A stretch of DNA of 43,497 bases from Candidatus Binatia bacterium (GTDB lineage: Bacteria > Desulfobacterota > Binatia > UBA1149 > JAJCZL01). The DNA is taken from positions 1 through 43,497 of the forward strand of contig JANQEO010000111.1 of NCBI GenBank assembly GCA_028278325.1, read 5' to 3'. Under the pieces are notes generated by a model. The model was not told the DNA's origin, ran no database searches, and saw only the letters and a list, made by a program, of their open reading frames with translations. Below, piece by piece: positions 1-7,150 of the stretch (positions within the stretch are counted from its first letter, which is position 1; every line of letters starts with the position of its first letter). A program made the position numbers and the translations under genes.

Positions 1-264
1 CGTCCCGACGAGCAGAGTGCCAACGACCACCCGCCAGAGACCTGAGCCGTAGCTGAGAATCAGCTGCCCCGGGACTGCCACTGCGAGGACCGCGCAGACG
101 ATGAGCCAGTCCTCCGGCATGAACTCTGAAAGGGCCATGCCGTGTTCCTCTCCCCACTGTCGCCACTCGAGCAGGGGTGCAAACATGACGACCACCGTCG
201 CCAGGACAGTGGGGGCCACGACGAGTGCGCGCTGCCGACCCAGGCTTGCCTTCCTCGTTGCCAT
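1..264 (-). CDS. Small membrane protein, 3' end beyond window
   Basis: The minus strand is open from an ATG at 264 to the left edge, giving 88 codons with no stop, so the C-terminus is outside the window. The start has a purine-rich AGAGAGAAG about 8 nt upstream. The protein opens with a basic stretch (MATRKASLGRQR) followed by a hydrophobic helix (residues about 14-32), a charged loop rich in Glu and Trp, a second helix (about 52-70) and the beginning of a third. This is the pattern of a small multi-pass inner-membrane protein. I do not recognise the family. It diverges from the recombinase cluster to its right, and a perfect inverted repeat (286-308) lies just upstream of its start. Coding is supported by the start site and the alternation of hydrophobic segments with charged loops. 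No function can be assigned. Confidence 0.6.
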   Translation of the reverse strand, partial: MATRKASLGRQRALVVAPTVLATVVVMFAPLLEWRQWGEEHGMALSEFMPEDWLIVCAVLAVAVPGQLILSYGSGLWRVVVGTLLVGT

Positions 265-285
265 TTGTCCGACTTCTCTCTGAGA

Positions 286-308
286 GGTACCGACAATCCA
301 ACGGTACC
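286..308. promoter_or_regulatory. Inverted repeat upstream of the divergent membrane gene
   Basis: GGTACCG at 286-292 is mirrored by CGGTACC at 302-308, separated by 9 nt. It lies 22 nt upstream of the minus-strand ATG at 264, in the only gap between the divergent genes. Position and symmetry suit an operator. Seven-bp arms can occur by chance, and nothing identifies a regulator. Confidence 0.3.
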
Positions 309-407
309 CGAACGCCCGCCGCCAGCCTCATCCATTGGCCGGAATCAAGTCCAACAATCTGCGGGATTCGCCTTCATGTGTGCCCATGCTTGAGGCTCCA
401 TGTCCGT

Positions 408-424
408 TGCCCCACGCCGGGGCA
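408..424 (+). promoter_or_regulatory. GC-rich hairpin just upstream of the 438 start
   Basis: TGCCCC (408-413) pairs with GGGGCA (419-424) around a 5-nt loop. The hairpin ends 13 nt before the ATG at 438 and abuts the ribosome-binding region GGAGATC (426-432). In mRNA it could limit ribosome access, or it could be a protein site. There is no U-run, so a terminator is unlikely. Confidence 0.3.
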
Positions 425-437
425 TGGAGATCCAAGC

Positions 438-950
438 ATGACGTCTAGGACATCGAAGGCTCCCGCGACAAAGCGGAAGAGCCCCGCACAGAAGGCCCGT
501 GAGGCGCGCGCTCGCGCGGCCAGAGACAAAGCGACGCAGGAGCCGCCGGCCACGCCCACGCCCGACACGGCGGTGGACACGCCGAGCAACGCCGACGCGG
601 CCATGACTTTCGGCGAACTCGCCGAGGGGTACCTGAAGGCCCTCGAAACTGCGGGCAAGTCGCGGGGCTGCGTGTTCAGTTACTCGATCGACATCGGACT
701 CGCTGTGCGCCACTTCGGCGAGAAGGCGAAGGTCGCAACGCTGACCGAGCAGAAGATCATCAAGTTCTTCGAGTCCGACCTGGTCACGAAGACGCGCACG
801 GGCAAGCCGAAGGCGAAGCCGACCATCGACAAGACTAGGCGCGTCCTGCGGCAGGCGCTCGTGTGGGCCGCGGAGCAGAAGATCATCGACGCCGCGCCCA
901 TCCCCGCGAAGTACGCACGCCGTCAAAAGAGAACCGCGACGACAACCTGA
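438..950 (+). CDS. Stand-alone integrase core-binding (SAM-like) domain protein
   Basis: 170 aa. Residues 1-50 are a Lys/Arg/Ala/Pro-rich, probably disordered DNA-binding tail. Residues about 55-160 resemble the N-terminal core-binding (SAM-like) domain of tyrosine recombinases: an MTFGELAEGYLKAL helix, a track in which Ser, Arg and Tyr would contact DNA, and a second conserved helix pair around TIDKTRRVLRQALVWAAEQ. There is no catalytic domain; the frame stops after a basic tail (RRQKR). I chose the ATG at 438 because GGAGATC precedes it. An upstream in-frame extension to 225 is non-conserved in character. It sits 68 nt before the tyrosine recombinase and shares the 11-nt leader GGAGATCCAAG with it. 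It may be an accessory DNA-binding partner of the recombinase, or the surviving N-terminal half of an older integrase. The domain call is fairly secure; the role is inferred. Confidence 0.6.
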   Translation: MTSRTSKAPATKRKSPAQKAREARARAARDKATQEPPATPTPDTAVDTPSNADAAMTFGELAEGYLKALETAGKSRGCVFSYSIDIGLAVRHFGEKAKVATLTEQKIIKFFESDLVTKTRTGKPKAKPTIDKTRRVLRQALVWAAEQKIIDAAPIPAKYARRQKRTATTT

Positions 951-1018
951 ACACCACCGAGTGCACGGTCATCGCCCTCACCAGGGTGATGGCCGTGCTG
1001 CGTATCGGGAGATCCAAG

Positions 1019-1871
1019 ATGAAACTCCAAAACGCACTTGATCGGTTTGTCGTTCAGCTTGAGGCGGACGGCCGGTCCATCCACACGCGCAAGCAGTACC
1101 AGCGTCACGTTCGCGCACTCATCGCGTGGTTCGCGCCGAGGCACGACGTCGCCGAGGTCGGGCACGAGGACATCGCCTCGTTCCTCGCGTCGCCAGCCGC
1201 GCGTCTGCGGCCGGACGGCGGCGTGAAGAAGGCGAGCACGACGAACTCGATGCGCACGTCGTTGTGCCGTTTCTTCGCCTACTGCCACGAGTCCGGACTT
1301 GTCGCAGAGAACCCGGCGCGCTTGGTGAGACGTGCTTTGACGGGACCGCCCCTCCCCCGTGCGCTGACGGACGACGAACAGGAGCGGCTGCTGGTCGCGT
1401 GATCGTGCATCAGACCGCGACCGAGTCCTTTTCCGCGTGATGCTTGCCGCCGGCCTCAGGGTCGGCAGCGCCGTCGCACTCGACGTTGAGGATGTGGACC
1501 TCGACCGTGGCGTGCTGCTACTGCGCGGGACCAAGGGTGACAGGGTCGAGGAGGCGGTCCTCCCCCGCGCCGTGCGTGGACCCCTGCGCCAGTACATCGG
1601 GGACCGGACCGAGGGGCCCCTGTTCCCGGGGCGCGGCGGACAACGCCTGACGACGCGACATGTTCAGCGATTGTTCACTCGGTACGCCGACCAGGCCGGA
1701 GTCACGACGACCTCGACGCACGCGCTGCGGCACAGCTTCGCGATGCGGGTCTACCAGAGCACCGGCGACCTGCGGTTGACCCAGCGCGCGCTGCGGCATC
1801 GGTCAATCACGTCGACCGTCGTCTACACGTCGGTGCCGGACAAGCGGCTGCTGGAGGTGCTGGAGGCGTAG
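1019..1871 (+). pseudogene. Tyrosine recombinase (XerC/D-like), interrupted by a frameshift near 1400
   Basis: Residues from the ATG at 1019 (MKLQNALDRF) form a core-binding domain and run to a TGA at 1400-1402. The catalytic domain continues in another frame and is already readable from 1401 (DRASDRDRVLFRVMLAAG) to a TAG at 1869-1871. Removing the T at about 1400 joins them into one roughly 283-aa protein, the normal size of an XerC/D-type recombinase. The catalytic set is complete: Arg in GLRVG, Lys in GTKGDR, His-x-x-Arg in HALRHS, His in LRHRS and Tyr in VVYTSVPD. The ribosome-binding region is GGGAGATCCAAG. The frameshift may be a real lesion, a sequencing error or, less likely, programmed +1 slippage at GCG-U-GAU. 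The catalytic half alone could start at GTG 1437 or ATG 1440, but would lack the core-binding domain that the protein at 438-950 happens to supply. Confidence 0.8.
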
Positions 1872-1935
1872 CCGTCCCCGCAACACTTCGCGCGAACGGT
1901 CGCGCAGCGAAGTACGGTGCTGTGAAGCGATGGCA

Positions 1936-2394
1936 CTAGCGTCGCTCCCACAACCACCTCGGTTCCGGTGGTCTAAACACTTCTATTCCGCGACGACGCC
2001 AAAGGTCAAACATGCGTTGCGAGCTCCAGCCCTCAAGGCGGCCGCCCTCTATTGGTCCGTAGGAGTCCACGACGACGCCCGGAGCAGGGTCCGGGGGTCT
2101 TGGTGGTGGGTTGGCCCACTCACCGCACGCCGCTGCGGAACGGCGGACCTCGTAGATGTCGATTCCCCCGGGCCTCACGCCGCGTCTCCAGAGCTCGTCC
2201 ACGTGTTGGAACACGTAGTGGGCCTCTTGGTACCGGTAGTCCCACGCAAGCTGAAGCCCGCTCATGACGAGGCGGACGGAACTCTCCTGAAGACAAGTGT
2301 CGTCTGCGTCAGCGGCTGTCGCGGCGCACGAACCAAACAGAAGCATGGCGGCCAGCAGCGCGCCTGCTTTGCAGGTGGTTTGGAAGTGTCCCAT
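1936..2394 (-). CDS. Secreted 152-aa protein of unknown function (first cargo gene)
   Basis: ATG at 2394 has AAGGAC about 6 nt upstream. I preferred it to longer in-frame starts because it opens a signal peptide: MGHFQTTCKAG, then a hydrophobic core with AAMLLF, then GSCAATAADA, where signal peptidase I could cut after Ala. A weak lipobox (FGSC) is also possible. The mature part is rich in Trp, Arg and Pro (residues about 30-152). It has a helical segment around HYVFQHVDELWRRG and a C-terminal motif FDLWRRRGIEVFRPPEP. I do not recognise the family. It lies opposite to the recombinase, between its stop codon and the first 3'-end repeat (2448-2590), so it occupies the first cassette position. 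Confidence 0.6.
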   Translation of the reverse strand: MGHFQTTCKAGALLAAMLLFGSCAATAADADDTCLQESSVRLVMSGLQLAWDYRYQEAHYVFQHVDELWRRGVRPGGIDIYEVRRSAAACGEWANPPPRPPDPAPGVVVDSYGPIEGGRLEGWSSQRMFDLWRRRGIEVFRPPEPRWLWERR

Positions 2395-2447
2395 GAGGTC
2401 CTTGCCAGGTTTGTGGGGCCCAGTGTAGCTCGTCGTCAGCAACGGGA

Positions 2448-2590
2448 CACATCTGGCGAAGTGTGCGGGTCTACCAGTGCACCCGCGACTTGAGGCTGAC
2501 ACAGCGGGCATTGCGGCACAGGGCGATCGCGTCGACGGTTGTCTACACGTCGGTGCCGGACGCGCAGCTGCGAAAGGTACTCGAAGCGTA
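2448..2590 (+). pseudogene. Repeat of the tyrosine recombinase 3' end (copy 2)
   Basis: From TGCGGGTCTACCAG to the stop codon this matches the recombinase at 1744-1871 without gaps. I count 26 mismatches in 128 positions, about 80 percent identity. Weaker similarity extends back to about 2448. Read in the recombinase frame it gives a near-copy of the C-terminus, including ALRHR, the catalytic Tyr in VVYTSVPD, and the end VLEA followed by TAA. Many differences are synonymous. No start codon or upstream domains precede it; the sequence before it is the promoter region of the minus-strand gene at 1936-2394. It is therefore a 3' fragment that evolved under, or came from a copy under, coding constraint. 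Confidence 0.8.
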
Positions 2591-2670
2591 ACGGCAGCAG
2601 GTTCCGCACGGTTGAGCGGACACATCGCGGAGGTCTGGCAACGGAGCGTAGCGGGCACTACCCTGATGTC

Positions 2671-3582
2671 ATGGCAAACATCCGCATCCTGGCGGTACTA
2701 CTGGTCGGCGGTTGGTGCAGCGCGCAGCAGCCTAACGTCGAGAAGATCATCGAAGCGCTGAAGGCATCCGAGTCGAAGCTCAAGAACCTCTACATCGAAG
2801 GCAGCTGCAACCGCGAGCGCCGGGTTGGTGAAGCCTGGGTCGATGACGGGGATGTTCAGTTCCTGGCGTGGTTCGACGGAAAACCGGGTGGTCGAATGCG
2901 ATTCGACGTACCGAAAGACCGCGCTCCTTGGACCAACGGTGCGGCACCATTCTCAACTGACGTCTACGAGATCGGTTGGGACGGCTCGCAGACGCGGCTA
3001 CTTCGACGTGACGTCGGCCAATGGTGGACATCTCGCCCGTCCCAGCTTCAATGGCCAACTCAGTTCACCGGGTGGGACTGCACGCTGTACGGGGCGTTCG
3101 GTTGGGGGAGGCGAGGCAAGCCCGGCGTGTCCTTCTCCGAGTACGTGCGCAGCTACTCCGAGATCGTCAAAAAGCTGACCGCCCGGAACCCGCAATCCCG
3201 TGCGGGTCTCACCATCAGCGAGAAGAAGACGAACGGCAAGGTGAAGGCCCTGGCCATCGGCTTCATTACAAACCCCACAGGCAGCCGAACAGAGGAATGG
3301 CAACTCGATCCCTCGAAAGGATATGTCCCCCTCGAACAGTCGATCACCTACAAGGGGGGCGTCGAGCGCTCCAAGATGACCGTCGACGAGCTGACCCAGC
3401 CAGCACTGGGTGTTTGGATTCCAAAGAAGATCACCAAACTGCGGCGCGACTCGAAGACCGGCTCTCTCACACACCGCACAACGGTCATGCTGAAGTACAT
3501 CGTTGCCAACGACGACCTGTTCGACTACGGGGTTTTCACGGTCGAGTTCCCTCCGGGCACGCACGTGCGCAAAGGTGGTTAA
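2671..3582 (+). CDS. Secreted 303-aa protein, possibly LolA-like (second cargo gene)
   Basis: ATG at 2671 opens a Sec signal peptide (MANIRILAVLLVGGWCSAQQ) with likely cleavage after SAQ or GWCSA. The mature protein begins with an amphipathic helix (VEKIIEALKASESKLKNLYI) followed by a series of beta strands rich in Trp and Tyr. It resembles periplasmic outer-membrane lipoprotein-sorting (LolA/LolB-like) folds and planctomycete relatives with an initial I-x-x-A-x-x-x-x-E-x-x-L-K-N helix. That is a fold-level impression, not a confirmed family. No catalytic motif is visible. There is no strong Shine-Dalgarno sequence. The gene is flanked on both sides by recombinase 3'-end repeats (2448-2590 and 3630-3756), so it forms a complete cassette unit of about 1.2 kb. 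Confidence 0.75.
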   Translation: MANIRILAVLLVGGWCSAQQPNVEKIIEALKASESKLKNLYIEGSCNRERRVGEAWVDDGDVQFLAWFDGKPGGRMRFDVPKDRAPWTNGAAPFSTDVYEIGWDGSQTRLLRRDVGQWWTSRPSQLQWPTQFTGWDCTLYGAFGWGRRGKPGVSFSEYVRSYSEIVKKLTARNPQSRAGLTISEKKTNGKVKALAIGFITNPTGSRTEEWQLDPSKGYVPLEQSITYKGGVERSKMTVDELTQPALGVWIPKKITKLRRDSKTGSLTHRTTVMLKYIVANDDLFDYGVFTVEFPPGTHVRKGG

Positions 3583-3629
3583 CTCCGGAACTGCGCCGGC
3601 TGGCCGCTGCGGGCAGTAACGCGCGGCGG

Positions 3630-3756
3630 ATGCCCCTATGCGCGGCCACGGGCTTGGGCGGCCGTCAGATTCACCCGGCCGCTGCGACACCGATTGACCG
3701 CATCCGCGGTTGTGTTCGCGAGCGTGGCGGACACGCGATTGAGGGAAGTGCTATAG
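3630..3756 (+). pseudogene. Degraded repeat of the tyrosine recombinase 3' end (copy 3)
   Basis: From 3676 the plus strand reads RPLRHR, then a segment aligning with the recombinase C-terminus: VVFASVADTRLREVL and TAG. The recombinase has VVYTSVPDKRLLEVLEA. The catalytic Tyr has become Phe, the proline is lost, and the last two codons are gone. Upstream, a readable match to MRVYQSTG (MPLCAATG, from 3630) is in a different frame, so an indel lies near 3660. It is more diverged than copy 2 and is clearly not functional. It lies between the end of the gene at 2671-3582 and the end of the convergent gene at 3773-5428. Confidence 0.65.
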
Positions 3757-3772
3757 GTCAGGTGAGGAGGCC

Positions 3773-5428
3773 CTACCTGACCGAACTCGTCCTGTGCTGT
3801 CCTCGCCGCTGTTTCCTCCCGGCCCCAACGCGCACAACTACGCCCTTGTCCCCAGGAACGAACGTGACCCAGGGACCCGATCCGGCTCGGACACGGTAGA
3901 GCGCCTCCGGCGTTGGTTTCGCGTGGTATGAGAACCTTCGTATTTGCCCCACTTCGTAGGTCACTTCGTGCGGCGAGGGCACACACACCTCCTCCCAGAA
4001 TGACGCGCCAGGCAGCTTGGACGCGATCTGAACCAGGGGCCGGAGGTAGAGCTGGGGAGGCGATTGCTCACCGACGTGGACTTCTCCGCTCACGAGAAGC
4101 GGCTCCCGCGACACGCGAACAGCCCCGAGATCGCGGCACTCTCCTGGGTTCAGCCCGGGATAGTCAACGACTGCGAGACTCTGGCCAGACAAAGCCCATG
4201 ACGGAAGCGGTGTCGGCCTTCCGATCAGGCCCTGGTGCCACGGTGACCCCATTACGATGACTCGACCGCCAAGTCGAGCTGACACTGCCACCGTGAGGTT
4301 CCCGTTTTCGTCGGACGACGCCTCCAGACCTCCGAAACCGTGGATCGAGGCTTGCGTTCCGAACGGTGGGCATCGCTCAGGCATTCTCGCGTGGCCCGGA
4401 CAAGCGATCCTCGTGGACGCAAGCACTCGGTCGTGGCGTACGAGTCGAGCGCGATCACAGGCGGCAACGTAGTCGGTTTGACTCCGAACCAGAGGTTGGG
4501 CCGGTCCAGCTTCCAGTACGACAACGAGCGGTTCCTTCCGAAGGGGCTCCCCATCCGGATCGACGAGGCGAATCGTTACATGGGCTTTCTGGTCGCCAAC
4601 ACGAACGAACGCCGTCTGCCTATCGCAGACAGGGCAAGGTGTGAGGTTCGTCCGGGCAGTATGTCGGTCATTCGTTCCCGTCTCGAAGGCGATCTCCCCT
4701 CCCGAAGCCTCCGCCACGATCGACAATCGGCCGCCGCGAACGCGACGCCAGTGAGTTCTCGCGAAAAAGCGCCCGCCAGATGCTGTGACTGACGGCCGCA
4801 ACCAGTGAGTCCACGAAACGTCAATCGGTTCCGCGACGAGTTTTCCGTCGCGATCGACCAGGATCACGTCAAGCGTTGTGCCTGCGCGAGGCTCGGGAGT
4901 TGAGTCACTCTTTGCGGTGGGCTGAGGAAGTAGCACACCACGTCTACGCACGATCAGGACCAAGCCCGGCTCGGACTTGAAGCCTTCGAAGTAGGCCCCG
5001 CCACCTTCCGGGACGTCGACCCGTCTGGCCGTTCCATCGGCCTGCACCGTTACTGTCGTCTCGCCTACGCCGGCGGTCGAGAACACCTCAAGCTGTTGGT
5101 GACGGAAGCTGAACGCTGCACCATCCGGTGGGACGGACCATGTTCCTAGATCCCCGACACGGTCTTGCTGGAGCAGATTGTGCGTGAAGATGAGCCCCGT
5201 GTAGTCGAGACTGCTCTGGCGTTGCCGCGCGGCGGTTCCCGTGAGACTCCACTCAGATGACGGTGGCGTCAGCGATTCAGGCTTGACCAGAGCGGCCTCG
5301 AGAACGAGTCCGGCTTTCTCTGTTGCAGAGCCGGACCCAGCGGAGGAGATGGGAGGCAGCGTCTCGGGACAGACGCAGGAAACAAGCCCGGCGGTGCAAA
5401 GCGCCAGAAAGCCAAGCATCGAGCGCAT
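3773..5428 (-). CDS. Lipoprotein with carboxypeptidase-regulatory-like character (third cargo gene)
   Basis: 551 aa. ATG at 5428 (MRSMLGFLALCTAGLVSC) gives a lipoprotein signal with lipobox LVSC at residues 15-18, so the mature protein is probably membrane-anchored and faces the periplasm or surface. The body is beta-rich. Segments such as VTVQADGTARRVDVPEGG, DVILVDRDGKLVAEP, IRLVDPDGEPLRKEP and ASSDENGNLTVAV resemble the D-x-x-G-x-P strands of carboxypeptidase-regulatory/peptidase-associated domains. A CPVCDRQ motif (around residue 270) and other cysteines suggest disulphides. No enzymatic motif is seen. The last 20 codons are rich in Arg and Gly. The gene ends 16 nt from recombinase repeat copy 3, and copy 4 lies just upstream of its start, so it fills the third cassette position. 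Confidence 0.75.
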   Translation of the reverse strand: MRSMLGFLALCTAGLVSCVCPETLPPISSAGSGSATEKAGLVLEAALVKPESLTPPSSEWSLTGTAARQRQSSLDYTGLIFTHNLLQQDRVGDLGTWSVPPDGAAFSFRHQQLEVFSTAGVGETTVTVQADGTARRVDVPEGGGAYFEGFKSEPGLVLIVRRRGVLLPQPTAKSDSTPEPRAGTTLDVILVDRDGKLVAEPIDVSWTHWLRPSVTASGGRFFARTHWRRVRGGRLSIVAEASGGEIAFETGTNDRHTARTNLTPCPVCDRQTAFVRVGDQKAHVTIRLVDPDGEPLRKEPLVVVLEAGPAQPLVRSQTDYVAACDRARLVRHDRVLASTRIACPGHARMPERCPPFGTQASIHGFGGLEASSDENGNLTVAVSARLGGRVIVMGSPWHQGLIGRPTPLPSWALSGQSLAVVDYPGLNPGECRDLGAVRVSREPLLVSGEVHVGEQSPPQLYLRPLVQIASKLPGASFWEEVCVPSPHEVTYEVGQIRRFSYHAKPTPEALYRVRAGSGPWVTFVPGDKGVVVRVGAGRKQRRGQHRTSSVR

Positions 5429-5492
5429 TTCCTGTCCTCCTGGGTGGGTTTTCGACCGCGGTGCCCGAGTCCCTTGAGCGTGAGTTGATCGT

Positions 5493-5564
5493 TGCCGCCA
5501 CGCCTCACGATGGTCGCCCTACCCGCCGGTGCCCAACACGCGACGGGAGGTGTTGGAGGCGTAG
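5493..5564 (+). pseudogene. Strongly degraded repeat of the tyrosine recombinase 3' end (copy 4)
   Basis: Read in frame to the TAG at 5562-5564 this gives CRHASRWSPYPPVPNTRREVLEA. It aligns with the recombinase end (RHRSITSTVVYTSVPDKRLLEVLEA) after a deletion of about three residues. The final 19 nt, GGAGGTGTTGGAGGCGTAG, differ from the recombinase end by one base. The RH pair, one Tyr, VP and EVLEA are kept. It is the shortest and most decayed copy and lies furthest from the recombinase. The serine-recombinase module begins immediately after it. Confidence 0.55.
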
Positions 5565-5597
5565 CTCGCCCGAACTACCGGACGTCGGGTTCCCTGA

Positions 5598-5609
5598 CTA
5601 CACTTGTAG
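5598..5609 (+). promoter_or_regulatory. Short palindrome upstream of the 5632 gene
   Basis: CTACA and TGTAG form a perfect inverted repeat with a 2-nt centre, 22 nt before the ATG at 5632 and just ahead of the GGGGAGG ribosome-binding site. It may be an operator for the first gene of the element. Five-bp arms are weak evidence alone. Confidence 0.2.
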
Positions 5610-5631
5610 GGTTGCAGGGGAGGTCCGGACG

Positions 5632-7122
5632 ATGTCCGAGAGCGAGTTCCAGGGCGAGCGCCGCACGGCGACGACGCACGTTGTCCGCTACACCGAGGAC
5701 GACGGTATCTACATCGACCCCAGCGCCGAGCTAACGGACCTCGTCGCCGAGGTGGTCGCGAAGATCAACGACTTCACGAGGCAGGCGAGGGCAGCCTGTA
5801 GGCGTTCGAAGCAGGGCGACCTACTCCTCACATCCGGCGTTCGCAGGACGCTGCGGCGGCACTGGAGCGACTTCACTGTCTTGGCTTCGTCAACGATGTC
5901 AATCGGATCCGCTCCAGAGCATTGGGAGCGCACCGGCGGGTCAGATTCGATGCCGACGCATCAGCTCCGTGTCGGTCGCGGGATCAGCACGTTCCCAGGG
6001 GACCTCTTCGACCTGCTCCAGGCTGCGACATTCGCGTGGCTCGCGAACGAGCACGATGCTGACGTCCTGCCCCTGGAGACCGTCAAACACCTTGAGCGGG
6101 TCGCCAGCCGAATGACGTCATGGGCGCAAGCAAGCTCGGACCAGCAGGAGCGCACAGATCAGGAGGCAGCGATGGACGCGACCGGCCAAAATATCCCAAG
6201 ACTCGCGGAGTCGATCCGGAAGCACCTTGCCACTGAAACCCTTGACTCTGCCGACGAGCCGTTTCCGCGCGTGGATCTGCGCCAGTGGACGCGCGATCGT
6301 AACCTGCGCGAGAGCTTCCTGGCCGCGGCCGACCGAATCCTCCACGAGGACGGGCACACGGAAGGGGGATACCGACGCTGCCGCATGACGCCCGCAGGAT
6401 TGCTGCACGCCGAGACGTCGGGGGAGATCCCTGAAACAACTGTCGCGCGTCAGGTTGAGGTCCGCCGATCAATGCTCGAAGTGATGGGGAACTACCACGC
6501 GCGTGACCGTTTTCTCGACTGGACGAGGCTAATCGTCGAGGCCAATGTGACTCACATCGAGTTCAAGCGTCAGATGCCCATCATGGTCCTTCTTGGCTGG
6601 GCGAAACCGCAAACGAACCGCGACTGGATTCCTACGGCGGATGGGCTAAGAGCCCTGAGCGCCACGGTCGAGGAGTCGGAGCCTGGCCGCAACTCAGACG
6701 ACGAAGCCTCGCCTCCTATCCCCGAACCTCGACTTCGACCTAGAGGTCGGTGGGCTGCGGCGCGGAATGGCAAGACGCGTAAGGGCGCTCGAAGCATCTG
6801 CGCGTTCCTCGCTGAGAAAGGGCTCGTCACCGGCGAGAAGCAGCTCAGGAGCCTGATTGCCGAACGGCACTGCCCGGTTACCTCCCGTGGCCAGGGAAGA
6901 GCCATGGAGGCAGACGAAGGCGAGTTGACTGCTTGGTTGACCGAGCACTTGGACATCGTGGAGCTCTCGGCTGGTGCGTACGACGATGGGGGGGCTGAAC
7001 GCGCGCAGATCGACGCCAAGACTCGCCCACGATCTGACCGCTCAGGTAAACCCGTCACGCTCGAGAGGGACGACGTGGAGATCAAGCCACGCCGGGCCGA
7101 CCGAAAGCGAAAGGGAAAGTAG
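5632..7122 (+). CDS. 496-aa element-encoded protein of unknown function
   Basis: I placed the start at ATG 5632 (MSESEFQGERR) because GGGGAGG lies about 9 nt upstream and the in-frame extension upstream is low-complexity and covers repeat copy 4. No signal peptide or membrane segment is visible. The N-terminal 150 residues are mixed helical with an acidic region (YTEDDGIYIDPSAELTD). A middle section (residues about 220-350) includes RRCRMTPAGLLHAETSGEIP and a winged-helix-like run ending WIPTADGLRAL. A C-terminal section (about 385-450) is Arg/Lys-rich: ARSICAFLAEKGLVTGEKQL, then ELTAWLTEHLD, which could be a small DNA-binding fold. It closes with a very basic tail (KPRRADRKRKGK). I do not recognise the family. 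As first gene of the replication module it may be a regulator or DNA-binding accessory protein. Confidence 0.65.
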   Translation: MSESEFQGERRTATTHVVRYTEDDGIYIDPSAELTDLVAEVVAKINDFTRQARAACRRSKQGDLLLTSGVRRTLRRHWSDFTVLASSTMSIGSAPEHWERTGGSDSMPTHQLRVGRGISTFPGDLFDLLQAATFAWLANEHDADVLPLETVKHLERVASRMTSWAQASSDQQERTDQEAAMDATGQNIPRLAESIRKHLATETLDSADEPFPRVDLRQWTRDRNLRESFLAAADRILHEDGHTEGGYRRCRMTPAGLLHAETSGEIPETTVARQVEVRRSMLEVMGNYHARDRFLDWTRLIVEANVTHIEFKRQMPIMVLLGWAKPQTNRDWIPTADGLRALSATVEESEPGRNSDDEASPPIPEPRLRPRGRWAAARNGKTRKGARSICAFLAEKGLVTGEKQLRSLIAERHCPVTSRGQGRAMEADEGELTAWLTEHLDIVELSAGAYDDGGAERAQIDAKTRPRSDRSGKPVTLERDDVEIKPRRADRKRKGK

Positions 7123-7150
7123 AGCCCGCACCCCGGTGCGCGTCACCACC

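Larger units (their letters stand above)
438..5564 (+). mobile_element. Tyrosine-recombinase array with recombinase 3'-end repeats between cargo genes
   Basis: The unit consists of a core-binding protein (438-950), a tyrosine recombinase (1019-1871) and then cargo, 3'-end repeat, cargo, repeat, cargo, repeat. All three repeats lie on the plus strand, keep the recombinase reading frame at their ends, and finish at the recombinase stop codon. The cargo genes run minus, plus, minus and are unrelated to one another except that all are secreted. This suggests cassette-like insertion at the 3' end of the recombinase gene. Boundaries are set by the first recombinase-related gene and the last repeat. 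Successive tandem integrases that each decayed down to the 3' end is the main alternative. Confidence 0.5.

Noticed and set aside
1380..1402. Programmed frameshift site of RF2 type in the recombinase
   Set aside because: UGA is in the right place, but the Shine-Dalgarno-like AGGAG is about 15 nt upstream instead of a few nt, and no slippery CUU precedes it. Kept only as a question in the findings.
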